Part shown: positions 9,610 to 19,196 of the stretch, in pieces | Position numbering within the stretch: position 1 is the first letter of the stretch | How the letters are laid out: each line of letters opens with the position of its first letter | Notes under the pieces: generated by a model | Database searches by the model: none | What the model saw: the letters and a program-made list of their open reading frames with translations, nothing else | What the model was told of the DNA's origin: nothing | NCBI GenBank assembly: GCA_964609215.1 | Contig: CAZSQZ010000001.1 | Span: 62,001-126,000 of the forward strand | Direction: 5' to 3' | DNA from: JABDKJ01 sp964609215 | GTDB taxonomy: Bacteria; Bacteroidota; Bacteroidia; Flavobacteriales_D; JABDKJ01 | Length of the DNA stretch: 64,000 nucleotides | Position numbers and translations under genes: made by a program

Positions 9610-10401
9610 ATGAAATATTTAATAATTTTCCTTTTACTATTTGGCACGCAAAACCTACAGGCCGATAATTATGAAAAGTCTCTTAAAAAAATCGCAATTG
9701 ACCTAGCAGAATTGATCGAAAATAGAGGTTTTGAGAAAATTGCAATTTGGAATTTCCAAGCTATACAGGAGAATGAGCAGCATCTATCTATACCTTTAAC
9801 GAAAGATTTTTCTGTCTTTTTTACCAATGCAACATCTACCTTAAAGATTTATGACCGACAGCACATAAAATCCCTTACACATGAACTCAAGCTTCAGCAA
9901 AGTGGTTTAATGGATCCTAAAACAGCAAAAGATATTGGACTATTTACAGGTGTAGAAGCCATTGTAACTGGAAATTATGCTTTCCATAAAAACAAGGTAA
10001 AACTATGGATCAAAGTTATTGAAACTGAATCCGCCTTTCAAATTGCTATGAAAAATGCCCTGCTTCCCAAACAAATAAAAAAATATGGCAAAAAGGAAAA
10101 CCTCCAGAAAAAGAAGGAAATTTCCCCAGTAAAGAAAAAAGTGCTTAGAAATGGACGGTTGAAGTTCTTCAATCGAAAAACTTCTCATTTGAGGATCGTT
10201 TTAACCAAGGATGATTTTAAGAAAGAAGTTAATGTAGGAAGTAAATCAAAAATTGAAGTGCTCAATTTACCCAAGGGAGTATATTCCTGTGAAATTTATT
10301 TTCGGTCGGGAGATCTTTTTCAAAAATTCGACATTGATGTAAAGAAAAAAATGAAGAGCATAACCATAAGACCTCAAAGTATTTTTGGCTTAAGATACTA
10401 G
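9610..10401 (+). CDS. CsgG/FlgO-like exported protein
   Basis: A roughly 263-residue exported protein. The ATG at 9610 (MKYLIIFLLLF) directly begins a signal peptide, so it is preferred to an in-frame ATG at 9577 that would place eleven polar residues before it. Residues after the signal resemble the FlgO/CsgG-type domain: a paired helix, then KIAIWNFQAIQ, IYDRQHIKSLTHELKLQQSGLMDPKTAKDIG and GVEAIVTGNYAF, the typical order in curli-type CsgG and FlgO relatives. The C-terminal third is lysine-rich with beta strands. The 3' end overlaps the convergent methyltransferase gene by four bases. The precise function is unknown. Confidence 0.65.
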   Translation: MKYLIIFLLLFGTQNLQADNYEKSLKKIAIDLAELIENRGFEKIAIWNFQAIQENEQHLSIPLTKDFSVFFTNATSTLKIYDRQHIKSLTHELKLQQSGLMDPKTAKDIGLFTGVEAIVTGNYAFHKNKVKLWIKVIETESAFQIAMKNALLPKQIKKYGKKENLQKKKEISPVKKKVLRNGRLKFFNRKTSHLRIVLTKDDFKKEVNVGSKSKIEVLNLPKGVYSCEIYFRSGDLFQKFDIDVKKKMKSITIRPQSIFGLRY

Positions 10402-10925
10402 TTGCTAAATTTTGGTATCCATCTAGGCACTGACTTCTTATAATCCTGATAGGGTTTACCAAATCTTTTTTCTAAATCCGGTTCCTCTTTTAGAATAAAA
10501 TAAAGATGGTTAAAGAAGAAAAAAAACATAGCCCAAAGCCAAATACTGATGGATTGAAACCAAATACTTTGTCCAATTATCATACAAAGAACGGACAGAA
10601 TCATTGGATTTCTTACATAACTATAGGGGCCATTGAGAACCAAATTTTTGGTTCTATTCCAAGGAGATAATGTGCCTTTACCAATTTTCCAGAAATAAAA
10701 AACTGTAGAGAAAAAAAGTAGAATACCGAAAATTAAAAAAAAGCAAGCTGCTGGTCTCAAATCACCTAAAGTTTCAAAGGTATGAATGGGTGACAAATGA
10801 TTTCTGAGAACATAAGGAATAAGTACAACCACAGTTCCAGAAAAAATGACAATGTTCTTAATATGATTGAATATCGAATTATTCTTCAAAGCTTTTTTAT
10901 AGGTGATGAATATATAAAACGGCAC
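10398..10925 (-). CDS. Isoprenylcysteine carboxyl methyltransferase-family membrane protein
   Basis: A 175-residue protein with four to five membrane segments. The C-terminal block carries the ICMT/phospholipid methyltransferase signature: NGPYSYVRNPMILSVL, then EEPDLEKRFGKPYQDYKKSVPRWIP, which in this family forms the SAM site. Substrate is not predictable. The only plausible start is GTG at 10925; there is no in-frame ATG upstream or near the N-terminus. Its 3' end overlaps the CsgG-like gene convergently. Confidence 0.75.
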   Translation of the reverse strand: MPFYIFITYKKALKNNSIFNHIKNIVIFSGTVVVLIPYVLRNHLSPIHTFETLGDLRPAACFFLIFGILLFFSTVFYFWKIGKGTLSPWNRTKNLVLNGPYSYVRNPMILSVLCMIIGQSIWFQSISIWLWAMFFFFFNHLYFILKEEPDLEKRFGKPYQDYKKSVPRWIPKFSN

Positions 10926-10946
10926 AGAATGTGCTAAATTCAGGGC

Positions 10947-12596
10947 ATGAAATATTTACCATTCCTTGTTTTCTTCTTGTGTTCGTCTTTAATTCAAGCG
11001 CAGGTATTAGATGGCGAAAAAAAGCTTTTTAATGAACAAGATAGCCTAAGAGGAAGTATCACTCCAGAACGTATATGGTGGGATTTAAACTATTATCATT
11101 TGGACATTAAGGTTAATCTGGAAGACAAGACTTTTACAGGTTCAACTGACATTCATTATACAGTCATGTCTCCTAATCAAAGTATGCAAGTAGATTTGCA
11201 ATCTCCATTGACCATAGATAAAGCGGTGCAAAATGGTAAAGAGTTAGAGGTTGTAAAAAATGGAAACGCTCACTTTATCAAACTAGTTGAAGATCAGAAA
11301 GAAGGAGAGCAAATGAGCGTTAAAGTCTTCTATTCTGGAAAACCTCGAAAAGCGTTACGTGCACCTTGGGATGGTGGAATTTCTTGGACTACAGATGAAA
11401 ATGGAAAACAATTCGTAGCTACTTCTTGTCAGGGATTAGGCGCCAGTGTCTGGTGGCCTTGTAAGGATCACATGTATGATGAAGTAGACAGTATGCTCAT
11501 GAGTATAAATGTGCCCGACCCATACATCAATGTTTCTAATGGAAGGCTTAGAAATATTGAAAAGCTAGCAGATGGGACAAGCACTTATCATTGGTTTGTT
11601 GCTAATCCAATAAACAACTACGGGGTTAATTTAAACATTGGAGATTATGTAAGTTGGAAAGAAAACTATAAAGGGGAAAATGGTCCTTTAGATATTGAGT
11701 ATTGGGTTTTGAGAAACAATTTGAAACTTGCAAAAAAACAGTTTAAACAAGTTCCAGAAATGTTGGATGCCTTTGAACACTGGTTTGGCCCCTACCCTTT
11801 TTACGATGATAGTTTCAAGCTTGTTGAAGCTCCTTATTTAGGAATGGAGCATCAAAGCTCAATTACCTACGGCAACAAATATCAAAATGGATATTTGGGT
11901 CGCGATTTAAGTGGAACAGGCTGGGGATTAAAATTTGATTTTATCATTATTCATGAATCTGGTCATGAATGGTTTGCAAATAATATCACTTACAAAGACA
12001 TTGCTGACATGTGGATACATGAAGGTTTTACAGCTTATTCTGAATGTCTTTTTGTGGAGTACCATCATGGAAAGGAGGCTGGAAGTGAATATGTTATTGG
12101 AACGAGAAAAAGCATTAATAACGACAGGCCCATAATCGGGCAATACGATGTTAATTCGGAAGGCTCTGGTGACATGTACTACAAAGGCAGCAATCTTTTG
12201 CACACGCTTAGAACTATTGTTGATGATGATGAGAAATGGAGGAATACACTTCGCAAGATGAACGAAGTTTATCGTCATAAAACGGTAAATACAGACGATA
12301 TCGAAAATTTTATGGCTCAAGAATTTGATTTAAAATTGAATAAATTTTTTGATCAATATCTCCGAACTAATGATATTCCCGTTTTAGAATATTTTGTGCA
12401 AAACGGAAAACTAAATTACCGATGGGCGAATACTATTCCCAGATTTAGAATGCCGGTAGATGTTTTCATTGGAAATGAAAAATTAAGAATTGAACCTAAG
12501 AATTTTTGGGGAAGCATCTCATTAGAAGAAAAGAAAGGAGATATAAAAGTAGATAAGAACTTTTATGTTTATGCTCGGGATATTATTGATGGTTGA
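10947..12596 (+). CDS. M1 family zinc metallopeptidase (aminopeptidase)
   Basis: A 549-residue secreted aminopeptidase with a signal peptide (residues 1-18). The gluzincin site is complete: HESGH at 336-340 and the third zinc ligand E359 in HEGFTAYSE, with the exact 18-residue spacing. The exopeptidase motif appears as YLGMEHQSSITYG, a variant of G-[AM]-M-E-N with His replacing Asn. The N-terminal beta saddle and catalytic domain are present, while the large C-terminal ERAP domain is absent, as in many Bacteroidota periplasmic M1 enzymes. It likely trims peptides in the periplasm or at the surface. Confidence 0.9.
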   Translation: MKYLPFLVFFLCSSLIQAQVLDGEKKLFNEQDSLRGSITPERIWWDLNYYHLDIKVNLEDKTFTGSTDIHYTVMSPNQSMQVDLQSPLTIDKAVQNGKELEVVKNGNAHFIKLVEDQKEGEQMSVKVFYSGKPRKALRAPWDGGISWTTDENGKQFVATSCQGLGASVWWPCKDHMYDEVDSMLMSINVPDPYINVSNGRLRNIEKLADGTSTYHWFVANPINNYGVNLNIGDYVSWKENYKGENGPLDIEYWVLRNNLKLAKKQFKQVPEMLDAFEHWFGPYPFYDDSFKLVEAPYLGMEHQSSITYGNKYQNGYLGRDLSGTGWGLKFDFIIIHESGHEWFANNITYKDIADMWIHEGFTAYSECLFVEYHHGKEAGSEYVIGTRKSINNDRPIIGQYDVNSEGSGDMYYKGSNLLHTLRTIVDDDEKWRNTLRKMNEVYRHKTVNTDDIENFMAQEFDLKLNKFFDQYLRTNDIPVLEYFVQNGKLNYRWANTIPRFRMPVDVFIGNEKLRIEPKNFWGSISLEEKKGDIKVDKNFYVYARDIIDG

Positions 12597-12743
12597 TTCT
12601 CAATATAAGTGCCCAAAACTGGAACTATTAATTATGCTTACCTGAAAAACACACAAAAGAATTTGTTCCAAAAATTGCTATTCACCTAATATTATTAATT
12701 TACTGATACTATTAAATAACAACTGTTCTAAGGTTAACCAAAA

Positions 12744-13379
12744 ATGAATGAAATTTTAGACGAACCAAAAAAAGAAGACGAAAGAGATAAAAAGTTAAGT
12801 CGATCTATTGTAATGAAATCTATATTTCAGAAAATAGACAAGGGCTTGGAGGAAAAGATGGAAAAAGAGAGTCTTTATAATCTTCTTCTTGGCAGATATG
12901 GATCTAAATATGAAAAAGCTATTGCAATGGGTATAGGTTCTAGATTATATCCAGAGGAAAGAAATAAATATAAAATCTGGCAAACCGCATTGATCATCTT
13001 ATTGCTCTTTTCTTGTATAGCAACAGGCTATCAGTATTTCAAGTTCTATCAAGAGCAAGAATTCAAAACTAGCCACTTGATTTTCATGTCAGTCTATATA
13101 TTAATCAACCTCATTTTAGTTATTGGAGTAATCAAGTTTCATGGTAATATTCTATATTCATGTGTTATAATTATTGGCTTTGCATTACTGAATAGCATTG
13201 GAGCATGGTTTGATAAAAAAGAAGCATGGTTAATTGCGATTTCTATTATATATCTTTTGACTATTATCTTGGCCTATACTATGAAAATCAAACTTTTTCC
13301 AAATCTCAGGTATAGAGGCCAAAGAAAAATGTCTGATGGGTCATATATGTTTACAACGAAACCAAGTTCTTCAGATTGA
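12744..13379 (+). CDS. Uncharacterised four-helix membrane protein
   Basis: A 211-residue protein not recognised from any family. Residues 1-75 are charged and soluble, beginning with a Glu/Lys-rich stretch. Four hydrophobic segments follow at about 82-99, 112-132, 138-155 and 162-180, then a short basic tail. It stands alone between an M1 peptidase and a convergent operon; the 3' intergenic region (13380-13443) shows no obvious terminator. Confidence 0.6.
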   Translation: MNEILDEPKKEDERDKKLSRSIVMKSIFQKIDKGLEEKMEKESLYNLLLGRYGSKYEKAIAMGIGSRLYPEERNKYKIWQTALIILLLFSCIATGYQYFKFYQEQEFKTSHLIFMSVYILINLILVIGVIKFHGNILYSCVIIIGFALLNSIGAWFDKKEAWLIAISIIYLLTIILAYTMKIKLFPNLRYRGQRKMSDGSYMFTTKPSSSD

Positions 13380-13443
13380 CCAATATTAATAAGCAAAAAT
13401 AATCTCTTGAATTGGATTTAATTTTAGCTCCTTAATTTTTCAA

Positions 13444-14541
13444 TTAGTTTCCAATCTGCACAAATCCCTGTGTGTTGGTGACTTGAACCAAAGGCCCATC
13501 TCCTGTTCCCAGCTTTCCCTTTATTATTAATCGTTTATCTCCATCTACACCTGTTTGCATTATTTCCATTGTTTTGGGATATTCCAAAGCCGTTGGATCA
13601 TTCGTTAAATCTAACTCTACCTGACCATCAAAATAATCCGGTACTCCAACAAAAATATCAGCTTTATTGGCTTCAATGGAAATTTTATTGGCCATTGCAT
13701 CGGCTTCAATTATTCTTAAAGAGCCCATTTTCATGCTGGTACTCATATTTTTTCTTAGGTTTTGAATTTTAGTATCAGATAAGGTAAAGGTTCCTTGAAG
13801 TTCTTCAATAGATTCAATAAAAATTTCATCGTGTTTGGAGCGGATGTTGATCTTCTTGATTTCTTCTATTTCAATTTCACTGGAACTGGACTCGACAATT
13901 AACTCGCCTGCTTCTTCAATATCCGCAGATTTTGCACCGCTTAAAATGATATTACCGTAATCTATAGTCTTTACTTTCAGCTTACCATACTTCACTTCTA
14001 TTTTCTTTCCCTTTTTTATCTCCCTGGCTCTAAAATCACCATAACTCACAAAGACTTCAACATCGCCAAAATGTCTGGTCAAGTATACATTACCAAAACG
14101 ATTGGTTACATCCAGAGAAATCCAGTTTGGAATTTTAACCACATAGTTTACCTCTATTTTATCTTGTGAACCCAGGCCTTGTTTTAAATCATAAGTCCTC
14201 TTCGTAAAAAAGCTAACATTATCCGCCCATTGTGTCTCAGCGATAACAAAGGAGGATGCATCCATAAATTCAACATCTATCTTTGCAAGCATATCTTGCA
14301 AGTTTTGCGGTTTTTCAGAACGTGCAATAATCTCTATGTCAAAGCTAACGGAATCTTTATCCCAACTTTCAAAGACAATATCTCCATATTTGTTTTCTAT
14401 TTCTACATAACTATCTCTGTCAATTGCAAAAGATTTATTGATATACTTTTTGCTCTCTTCTAGATCTATTGCTTTAAACGCAGAGCAAAATACCAGCATT
14501 AAAAAAGCCAATAAAAATTGTTTGTTATTGAATAATTTCAT
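13444..14541 (-). CDS. DUF4097-like repetitive beta-helix exported protein
   Basis: A 365-residue exported protein (signal peptide 1-24) built of short beta-strand turns such as YVEIENKYGDIVFESW, LDVTNRFGNVYLTRHFGDVEVFVSYGDFRAREI and IEVKYGKLKVKTIDYGNIIL. The recurring [KR]YG[DK][IL] turns are characteristic of DUF4097/adhesin-type beta solenoids. It is the last gene of an operon with an ECF sigma factor and an anti-sigma-like protein, and its start overlaps the latter by 17 bases. Bacteroidota operons of this kind are common and probably respond to envelope stress, but the function of this protein is unknown. Confidence 0.6.
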   Translation of the reverse strand: MKLFNNKQFLLAFLMLVFCSAFKAIDLEESKKYINKSFAIDRDSYVEIENKYGDIVFESWDKDSVSFDIEIIARSEKPQNLQDMLAKIDVEFMDASSFVIAETQWADNVSFFTKRTYDLKQGLGSQDKIEVNYVVKIPNWISLDVTNRFGNVYLTRHFGDVEVFVSYGDFRAREIKKGKKIEVKYGKLKVKTIDYGNIILSGAKSADIEEAGELIVESSSSEIEIEEIKKINIRSKHDEIFIESIEELQGTFTLSDTKIQNLRKNMSTSMKMGSLRIIEADAMANKISIEANKADIFVGVPDYFDGQVELDLTNDPTALEYPKTMEIMQTGVDGDKRLIIKGKLGTGDGPLVQVTNTQGFVQIGN

Positions 14542-15073
14542 TGTCTATATTTTTTCTTTTTGAATTTTCAAAGACCGTTAAAAGGTCTTCCAAAATTTCC
14601 AACCTCAATCGATAATTTTCTATCATCGCCTCCAACACCACACCTGGATCTGCACCCAAGCCCATTTCTATTTTTAAATCTTCAAACTCTTGCTTTAAAT
14701 CATTAACCTCTTCAAGCAATTCTGGATCTACGTCATAGTTTTGAAGGTTTTTAAGTTTATCATTTACCTGCATCATATAATAGCCTTCTACCTCTCCAAA
14801 ATCTGACACCATTTCGTTTTGAATATCTTCTACATCGTTTGACGCATCCGATAAAACCAGATCATCATTGGATTGAAAAAAGAAGAACAAGCTTAAAATT
14901 ACCATTGCCGCAGCAGCTGCATAAGGCAAGAATCTGTGAAGAGAAATAACTCTGGTTTCTTTTTCTCCATCCAATTCATTTTCTATCCTATTCCATAAAT
15001 TCTCAGAGGGGAATTCGCTCTCAAAGCCCTCTTTATTTTGGTCAATAAAATCTTTAAGCTTGTCTTCTTCCAT
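14525..15073 (-). CDS. Anti-sigma-factor-like single-pass membrane protein
   Basis: A 182-residue protein with an acidic cytosolic N-terminus (residues 1-45, including a FESEFPSENLWNRIENEL helix), one membrane span at about 49-65, and a periplasmic helical C-terminus predicted to be coiled (LLEEVNDLKQEFEDLKIEM). This architecture and its 20-base overlap with the upstream ECF sigma gene indicate an anti-sigma factor. No zinc-binding HxxxCxxC motif is present, so it would belong to a non-ZAS type. The 3' end overlaps the beta-helix protein gene. Confidence 0.6.
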   Translation of the reverse strand: MEEDKLKDFIDQNKEGFESEFPSENLWNRIENELDGEKETRVISLHRFLPYAAAAAMVILSLFFFFQSNDDLVLSDASNDVEDIQNEMVSDFGEVEGYYMMQVNDKLKNLQNYDVDPELLEEVNDLKQEFEDLKIEMGLGADPGVVLEAMIENYRLRLEILEDLLTVFENSKRKNIDNEIIQ

Positions 15074-15617
15074 CTGATTGCTCCATTAAAAAAGTTCTCA
15101 TTCTATTTTTTGCTCTATTCAGTTGAGACTTAGAGGTTGAAACTGTTATTCCCAATTCCTCTGCTATTTCCTTATGAGAATAATCTTCAAACATATAAAG
15201 TGTAAAGACCACTCTGAACCCATCTGGTAATTCCTTTAGTGCCTTTTGAACTTGTTCAACTGTAACAGGATATTCTTTTAGTTCTTCTTGAGGTTCATCA
15301 TATAATCCAAGTATTTCATCTTTTACCTCCACGTATTGTAATTTCCTTTTCTTTAGTTGATTCAATGACTTATTTACTACTATTCTCTTGAACCATGCAC
15401 CAAAACTCGATTGTTGTTTAAAGGTTTCTATGCTTTGAAACATCTTCACAAAACTTTCTTGCAACACGTCTTCAGCTTCTTCTCTCTTATTAAGTATCCT
15501 TAAAGAGACGTTAAACATAGCCTTAGAATACAACTTAAAAATCTCAGCTTGCGCTCTCCGATCTCCTCGTTTGCATTTCGCAATTAATTCTTGGTGTATA
15601 TTCAGGTGTTGGTTCAA
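15054..15617 (-). CDS. ECF RNA polymerase sigma factor
   Basis: A 187-residue sigma-70 family protein with region 2 (LYSKAMFNVSLRILNKREEAEDVLQESFVKMFQSI) and region 4 (LPDGFRVVFTLYMFEDYSHKEIAEELGITVSTSKSQLNRAK), the helix-turn-helix for -35 recognition. The reading frame has no ATG near its 5' end; a stop lies two codons upstream of a TTG at 15617, which is the likely start. It overlaps the downstream anti-sigma-like gene by 20 bases. It sits inside an apparent five-gene operon running from 17038 to 13444. Confidence 0.88.
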   Translation of the reverse strand: MNQHLNIHQELIAKCKRGDRRAQAEIFKLYSKAMFNVSLRILNKREEAEDVLQESFVKMFQSIETFKQQSSFGAWFKRIVVNKSLNQLKKRKLQYVEVKDEILGLYDEPQEELKEYPVTVEQVQKALKELPDGFRVVFTLYMFEDYSHKEIAEELGITVSTSKSQLNRAKNRMRTFLMEQSDGRRQA

Positions 15618-15659
15618 ATTTTATTTCTAGTAAGAGGGTTTTATTATCCCAATAATAGG

Positions 15660-16304
15660 TTAAAACCATCCTAAACGTAATGATAAATTAGTCGAAAACC
15701 CTTCAATATCATTCCTTTCTATTCCAGGAATTTGAGTATCCGATAAAAACTTATAACTCACTCCACCTGCAATTCTCATAAACTTAAAGACATTCATTTC
15801 CAAATTTATTCCGGGTTCTGCCATAAGAAACATATCTGTTCTATGAGGCTTCTGATCAAAATCTGTTTCCACTCCATTAATAAAATCTCCTTGCCATAAT
15901 GGGTCTTCGGTCTCTGCAATTCCACCTAACCCAAGAAATACAGGTAAGGTCAAATGCAAAACAGAATTGGATGCAATTACGGGCTCAACATTAAAACCTC
16001 CATAACCCATTTGCAATTTATATGGATTACCATTTGCATTGGTACTATTACTGTTAATATCCGAAAGCATTCCCATCCCTTTTACTCCCAAGTTTAAGGA
16101 GTGGCCTAAAACCATATTTACCTCACCACCTGCAAAATAAGCAGCTTGTCCATTGATATCTGCCATTTGAGAATTGAGACCAATGAAGCCCCCAAATCCT
16201 CTTTTATTTCCGAAGAGTGTTTGCTGTTCCTGCCTATAATTTTCCTGTGCAAAACTGGATAGACTAAATATTAATACTGCAACTGTTAAAACAATTCTTT
16301 TCAT
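15660..16304 (-). CDS. Outer-membrane beta-barrel protein
   Basis: A 214-residue protein with a signal peptide (residues 1-19, ending SSFAQ) and alternating hydrophobic/glycine strands ending in LSLRLGWF, a terminal aromatic as in outer-membrane barrels. Specific function is not recognisable. It lies 42 bases upstream of the sigma factor and 26 bases downstream of the head-GIN lipoprotein, so probably one transcript. Confidence 0.6.
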   Translation of the reverse strand: MKRIVLTVAVLIFSLSSFAQENYRQEQQTLFGNKRGFGGFIGLNSQMADINGQAAYFAGGEVNMVLGHSLNLGVKGMGMLSDINSNSTNANGNPYKLQMGYGGFNVEPVIASNSVLHLTLPVFLGLGGIAETEDPLWQGDFINGVETDFDQKPHRTDMFLMAEPGINLEMNVFKFMRIAGGVSYKFLSDTQIPGIERNDIEGFSTNLSLRLGWF

Positions 16305-16330
16305 GATTTCTAGATTTTTCGTTTCACTTT

Positions 16331-17038
16331 TTAAAACGGTTCGACATCACCACTTCCATTAATTTCCGCACTGACAACTGGATTACCCAAATAACTCACG
16401 TCACCGCTTCCATTGATTATCACATTCAATTCATCGCTGGCGTTAACTTCCACATCACCACTTCCATCAATTATTATATTAGCTACTAAAACTTCTAATT
16501 GAAATGCATCTATGTCTCCGCTCCCATCAATATCAAAATTTGCTGCGCTGCCATTTCCAGATAGGTCTACATCTCCAGAGCCGTTTATTCTGACATCAAC
16601 TGTATTGACTTCAGAAAAGTTAAGTAGAATATCTCCAGACCCTCTTAGATTTAAATCCAAGTCATCTGTTTCCAGCAACTGAGCACTGATATCTCCAGAC
16701 CCATCAAGATTGATTAGATCTAAGAACTCTTGATTGATAATAACCTTTGTTTGTTTATCATTTGCCACATTATTATTGTCTTCATAGATGTACAATACCT
16801 CATCTATTACTTCGGTTACAATGTGTTTGATTTTACGACTTCCCGCTTCTACCCTAATATCAAAATCGTTATCTGAAGATACAATTACATCTATGCTGCC
16901 ATCTACATCAATTCCTGTGTAAAAATCCGCATTTGCTCTATCTTCGATGATCAAATCTCCACTGTCCCAAAGTTCTCTATCACAAGAGCTCAGTATTAAT
17001 ACAAGTCCAAATAATGCAATTAGTCTAATGTGTTTCAT
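16331..17038 (-). CDS. Head-GIN-domain (DUF2807) lipoprotein with G-S-G-D repeats
   Basis: A 235-residue lipoprotein: the signal peptide ends in the lipobox LILSSC, giving an N-terminal acylated Cys19. The rest is a right-handed beta-helix made of turns containing seven copies of G-S-G-D-[IV] spaced about 18-20 residues apart, typical of the head-GIN/putative auto-transporter adhesin domain. It is the first gene of the sigma/anti-sigma operon. A surface or periplasmic adhesin-like role is usual, but no ligand is known. Confidence 0.78.
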   Translation of the reverse strand: MKHIRLIALFGLVLILSSCDRELWDSGDLIIEDRANADFYTGIDVDGSIDVIVSSDNDFDIRVEAGSRKIKHIVTEVIDEVLYIYEDNNNVANDKQTKVIINQEFLDLINLDGSGDISAQLLETDDLDLNLRGSGDILLNFSEVNTVDVRINGSGDVDLSGNGSAANFDIDGSGDIDAFQLEVLVANIIIDGSGDVEVNASDELNVIINGSGDVSYLGNPVVSAEINGSGDVEPF

Positions 17039-17210
17039 GTCTTTTTTAATTTTATGTCTATCCTAAAGACAACTGTTTTAAAAAAGGTTGCATGAAATTT
17101 TTGAATTTTCTTGAACGGAGAGTTAAACCACTCTTTATCAGGATATTAAAAACAAAATAAATTGTGTCAATATTTCAGTCTAGGCAATTGGAAATGGTTT
17201 TAATGCCATT

Positions 17211-18461
17211 CTAGTTTCTTCGAGTAACTACATTCACTCCATCCCAGGTTATTTTAGGATCTGGAAATACCTGATCTGCCATTTTCTTTTCGCTATCAAA
17301 ACGCTTCTCTTTAGGTATTGAAACAATATTCTCTATAGACAATTGATTGACTCCATAAAAAGTTTCCATATCAAAATTTGAATGGGTGTTTTTCTTCCAA
17401 AGTCTTTTGTGGGTGAGATTGACATTTACATTCATATAAATCTGATCTGGATACCACTGATTATTTACTTCTCTATAGTTTAGCCTTATATCATATCTTG
17501 GCTTTTTTATACCCAATCCAAAAGCAAACAAAATGGGTTTAATATATGCTGGAATAATGGCATAACCATAGTACTCCAATGAAGCAATGGCGTAGGAATC
17601 CTTGTCGAGATAAATCTTTCCCTTGGAACGTGTATTATCGATATTTCGCTTTGCTTCAAAAGAGATTACGATGATTTCATGATTGTCAAAAAAGGTACTA
17701 GGCTCTAAGGTGTAATCATATTTTTTGAAATGTGCGCTATCCAAAAATAAATGAGGTGTTTGAATAAAGTCGAGTGCTAAAATTCGCTCGGGGCCATTAA
17801 ACGATTGTAATATTTCTAATTCTTCTTCTGAAATTTCTCGGCCCTCTTTCTTTGCTTTTTTTATCTGTTTTTTCTCATACTTTTCCCGTCTTTCTTTCAT
17901 AAACTCCAACTCCCTAATATCATCTCTTTCTCTATGTAAAACAATTTGGTGTTGGTTTTTCTTATCTCCTCTATACTCCGGATAAACTGATTTGAAAATG
18001 GCTTCTGAATGTAAAATAGGCTGATCATTTTCGGTTATCTGTTCTCTGTAAAAAGCAGTAGTGGCGAAAGCAGTATTAACATAATTTGAGTCGCGGTTAA
18101 TCTGAAATTGCTTAATGTAATACTGAGGCGTTTTTGGGCTTATAACGACCTCACCTATTTCAATAGAATATGGAGTCAACTGCACTTCTAAAAAAGCAGG
18201 ACAATCCTTTACAGGAATAACATAATTGCGATAACCCATAAAACTAAATACCAATGAATCATCCACCGAATTTTCTGCAACCAACACCTTAAATGCACCA
18301 TGTTCATTGCTGGTCGTTCCCGACATTGTTTTTTTCAATGAGATAGATGCGAATGGTAAAGCAACATTGCTAATACTATCCTTTATAGTCCCTGAAATAG
18401 AAACCTGTGCCTGAAAAGTAAGACTGAAAATAATGGTGCAAATTGCAAGGCCAAGCCGCAT
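17211..18461 (-). CDS. Carboxypeptidase-D-regulatory-like domain protein
   Basis: A 416-residue exported protein. I start it at the ATG at 18461 because MRLGLAICTIIFSLTFQA is a signal peptide; an in-frame ATG at 18497 would add twelve polar residues before it. Residues about 20-105 form a CarboxypepD_reg-like fold (VSISGTIKDSISNVALPFASISLKK through TSNEHGAF to VVISPK), as found at the start of TonB receptors. The remainder resembles the uncharacterised domain of stand-alone Bacteroidota proteins of this kind, with a Lys/Glu-rich helix in the middle. No TonB plug or barrel is present. Confidence 0.65.
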   Translation of the reverse strand: MRLGLAICTIIFSLTFQAQVSISGTIKDSISNVALPFASISLKKTMSGTTSNEHGAFKVLVAENSVDDSLVFSFMGYRNYVIPVKDCPAFLEVQLTPYSIEIGEVVISPKTPQYYIKQFQINRDSNYVNTAFATTAFYREQITENDQPILHSEAIFKSVYPEYRGDKKNQHQIVLHRERDDIRELEFMKERREKYEKKQIKKAKKEGREISEEELEILQSFNGPERILALDFIQTPHLFLDSAHFKKYDYTLEPSTFFDNHEIIVISFEAKRNIDNTRSKGKIYLDKDSYAIASLEYYGYAIIPAYIKPILFAFGLGIKKPRYDIRLNYREVNNQWYPDQIYMNVNVNLTHKRLWKKNTHSNFDMETFYGVNQLSIENIVSIPKEKRFDSEKKMADQVFPDPKITWDGVNVVTRRN

Positions 18462-18511
18462 AAAATTAGTTTTCTCTATGACGAATTCAAATTTCAATTA
18501 GTTACAGGAAT

Positions 18512-19195
18512 TTAGGGACATGTATTACACAAATTCTGCGCTGCCAATGGAAACTTAATACCTATTAAAAATTGATAGGCGGTATGGAAGCCTTGTCTTT
18601 CAGGAAAAATTGGAACATGATGATTAATAACACTTCCGGTCCACCTAAATTCAATAGATCCAGCCAAACGATCTGCAAGATTTGTGGAATAGCCAATACC
18701 GTAACCCACTAATATATCTTCTGATTTGGTATTCGGTATATTGGGTATTGCCGTACTCGCGAGATTTCCTGTATTATCAATCTTCATGACTTCAACATTT
18801 GAAGTAATTAGTGAATTGAACTGACCTAATATATTTCCATAGATTCTATGCTTTCTTTTGATCTCGTATACGTAACCCATTTTCGCGGTAGCTCCGAAAA
18901 AATCAAAATTCCAAGTTAAACCGTTCTCAAAGAGCTCATTATTCACAATTTGATTCCCGTCTGTGCTGAATCCTTTCTGCTCATAAAGCAAATCTGCGCC
19001 AATAAAAAAACCACTTTTCCATACAAGTGAATAATTGAAGCCTCCGGTGTAGTACAGACCTCTATTTGGATTGCTTACATAGTTTTGCCCTTCAATTCCG
19101 GTGCTTGATATTCCCGAATATATCCCCAAAAAAGAGTCTTGAGCAGAAAGTGCTGTGGCATAAACCAAGCAGGCTATTAAGATTACTTTCTTCAT
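18512..19195 (-). CDS. Outer-membrane beta-barrel protein (porin-like)
   Basis: A 227-residue protein with a signal peptide (MKKVILIACLVYATALSAQ) and amphipathic strands (LYYTGGFNYSLVWKSGFFIGADLLYEQKGF), consistent with the small outer-membrane beta-barrel class. The start at 19195 is chosen because it begins the signal peptide and sits one base after the TlpA stop; an upstream ATG at 19219 lies inside the TlpA gene. It is probably co-transcribed with TlpA and the following carboxypeptidase-D-like gene. Confidence 0.6.
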   Translation of the reverse strand: MKKVILIACLVYATALSAQDSFLGIYSGISSTGIEGQNYVSNPNRGLYYTGGFNYSLVWKSGFFIGADLLYEQKGFSTDGNQIVNNELFENGLTWNFDFFGATAKMGYVYEIKRKHRIYGNILGQFNSLITSNVEVMKIDNTGNLASTAIPNIPNTKSEDILVGYGIGYSTNLADRLAGSIEFRWTGSVINHHVPIFPERQGFHTAYQFLIGIKFPLAAQNLCNTCP

Positions 19196-19196
19196 T

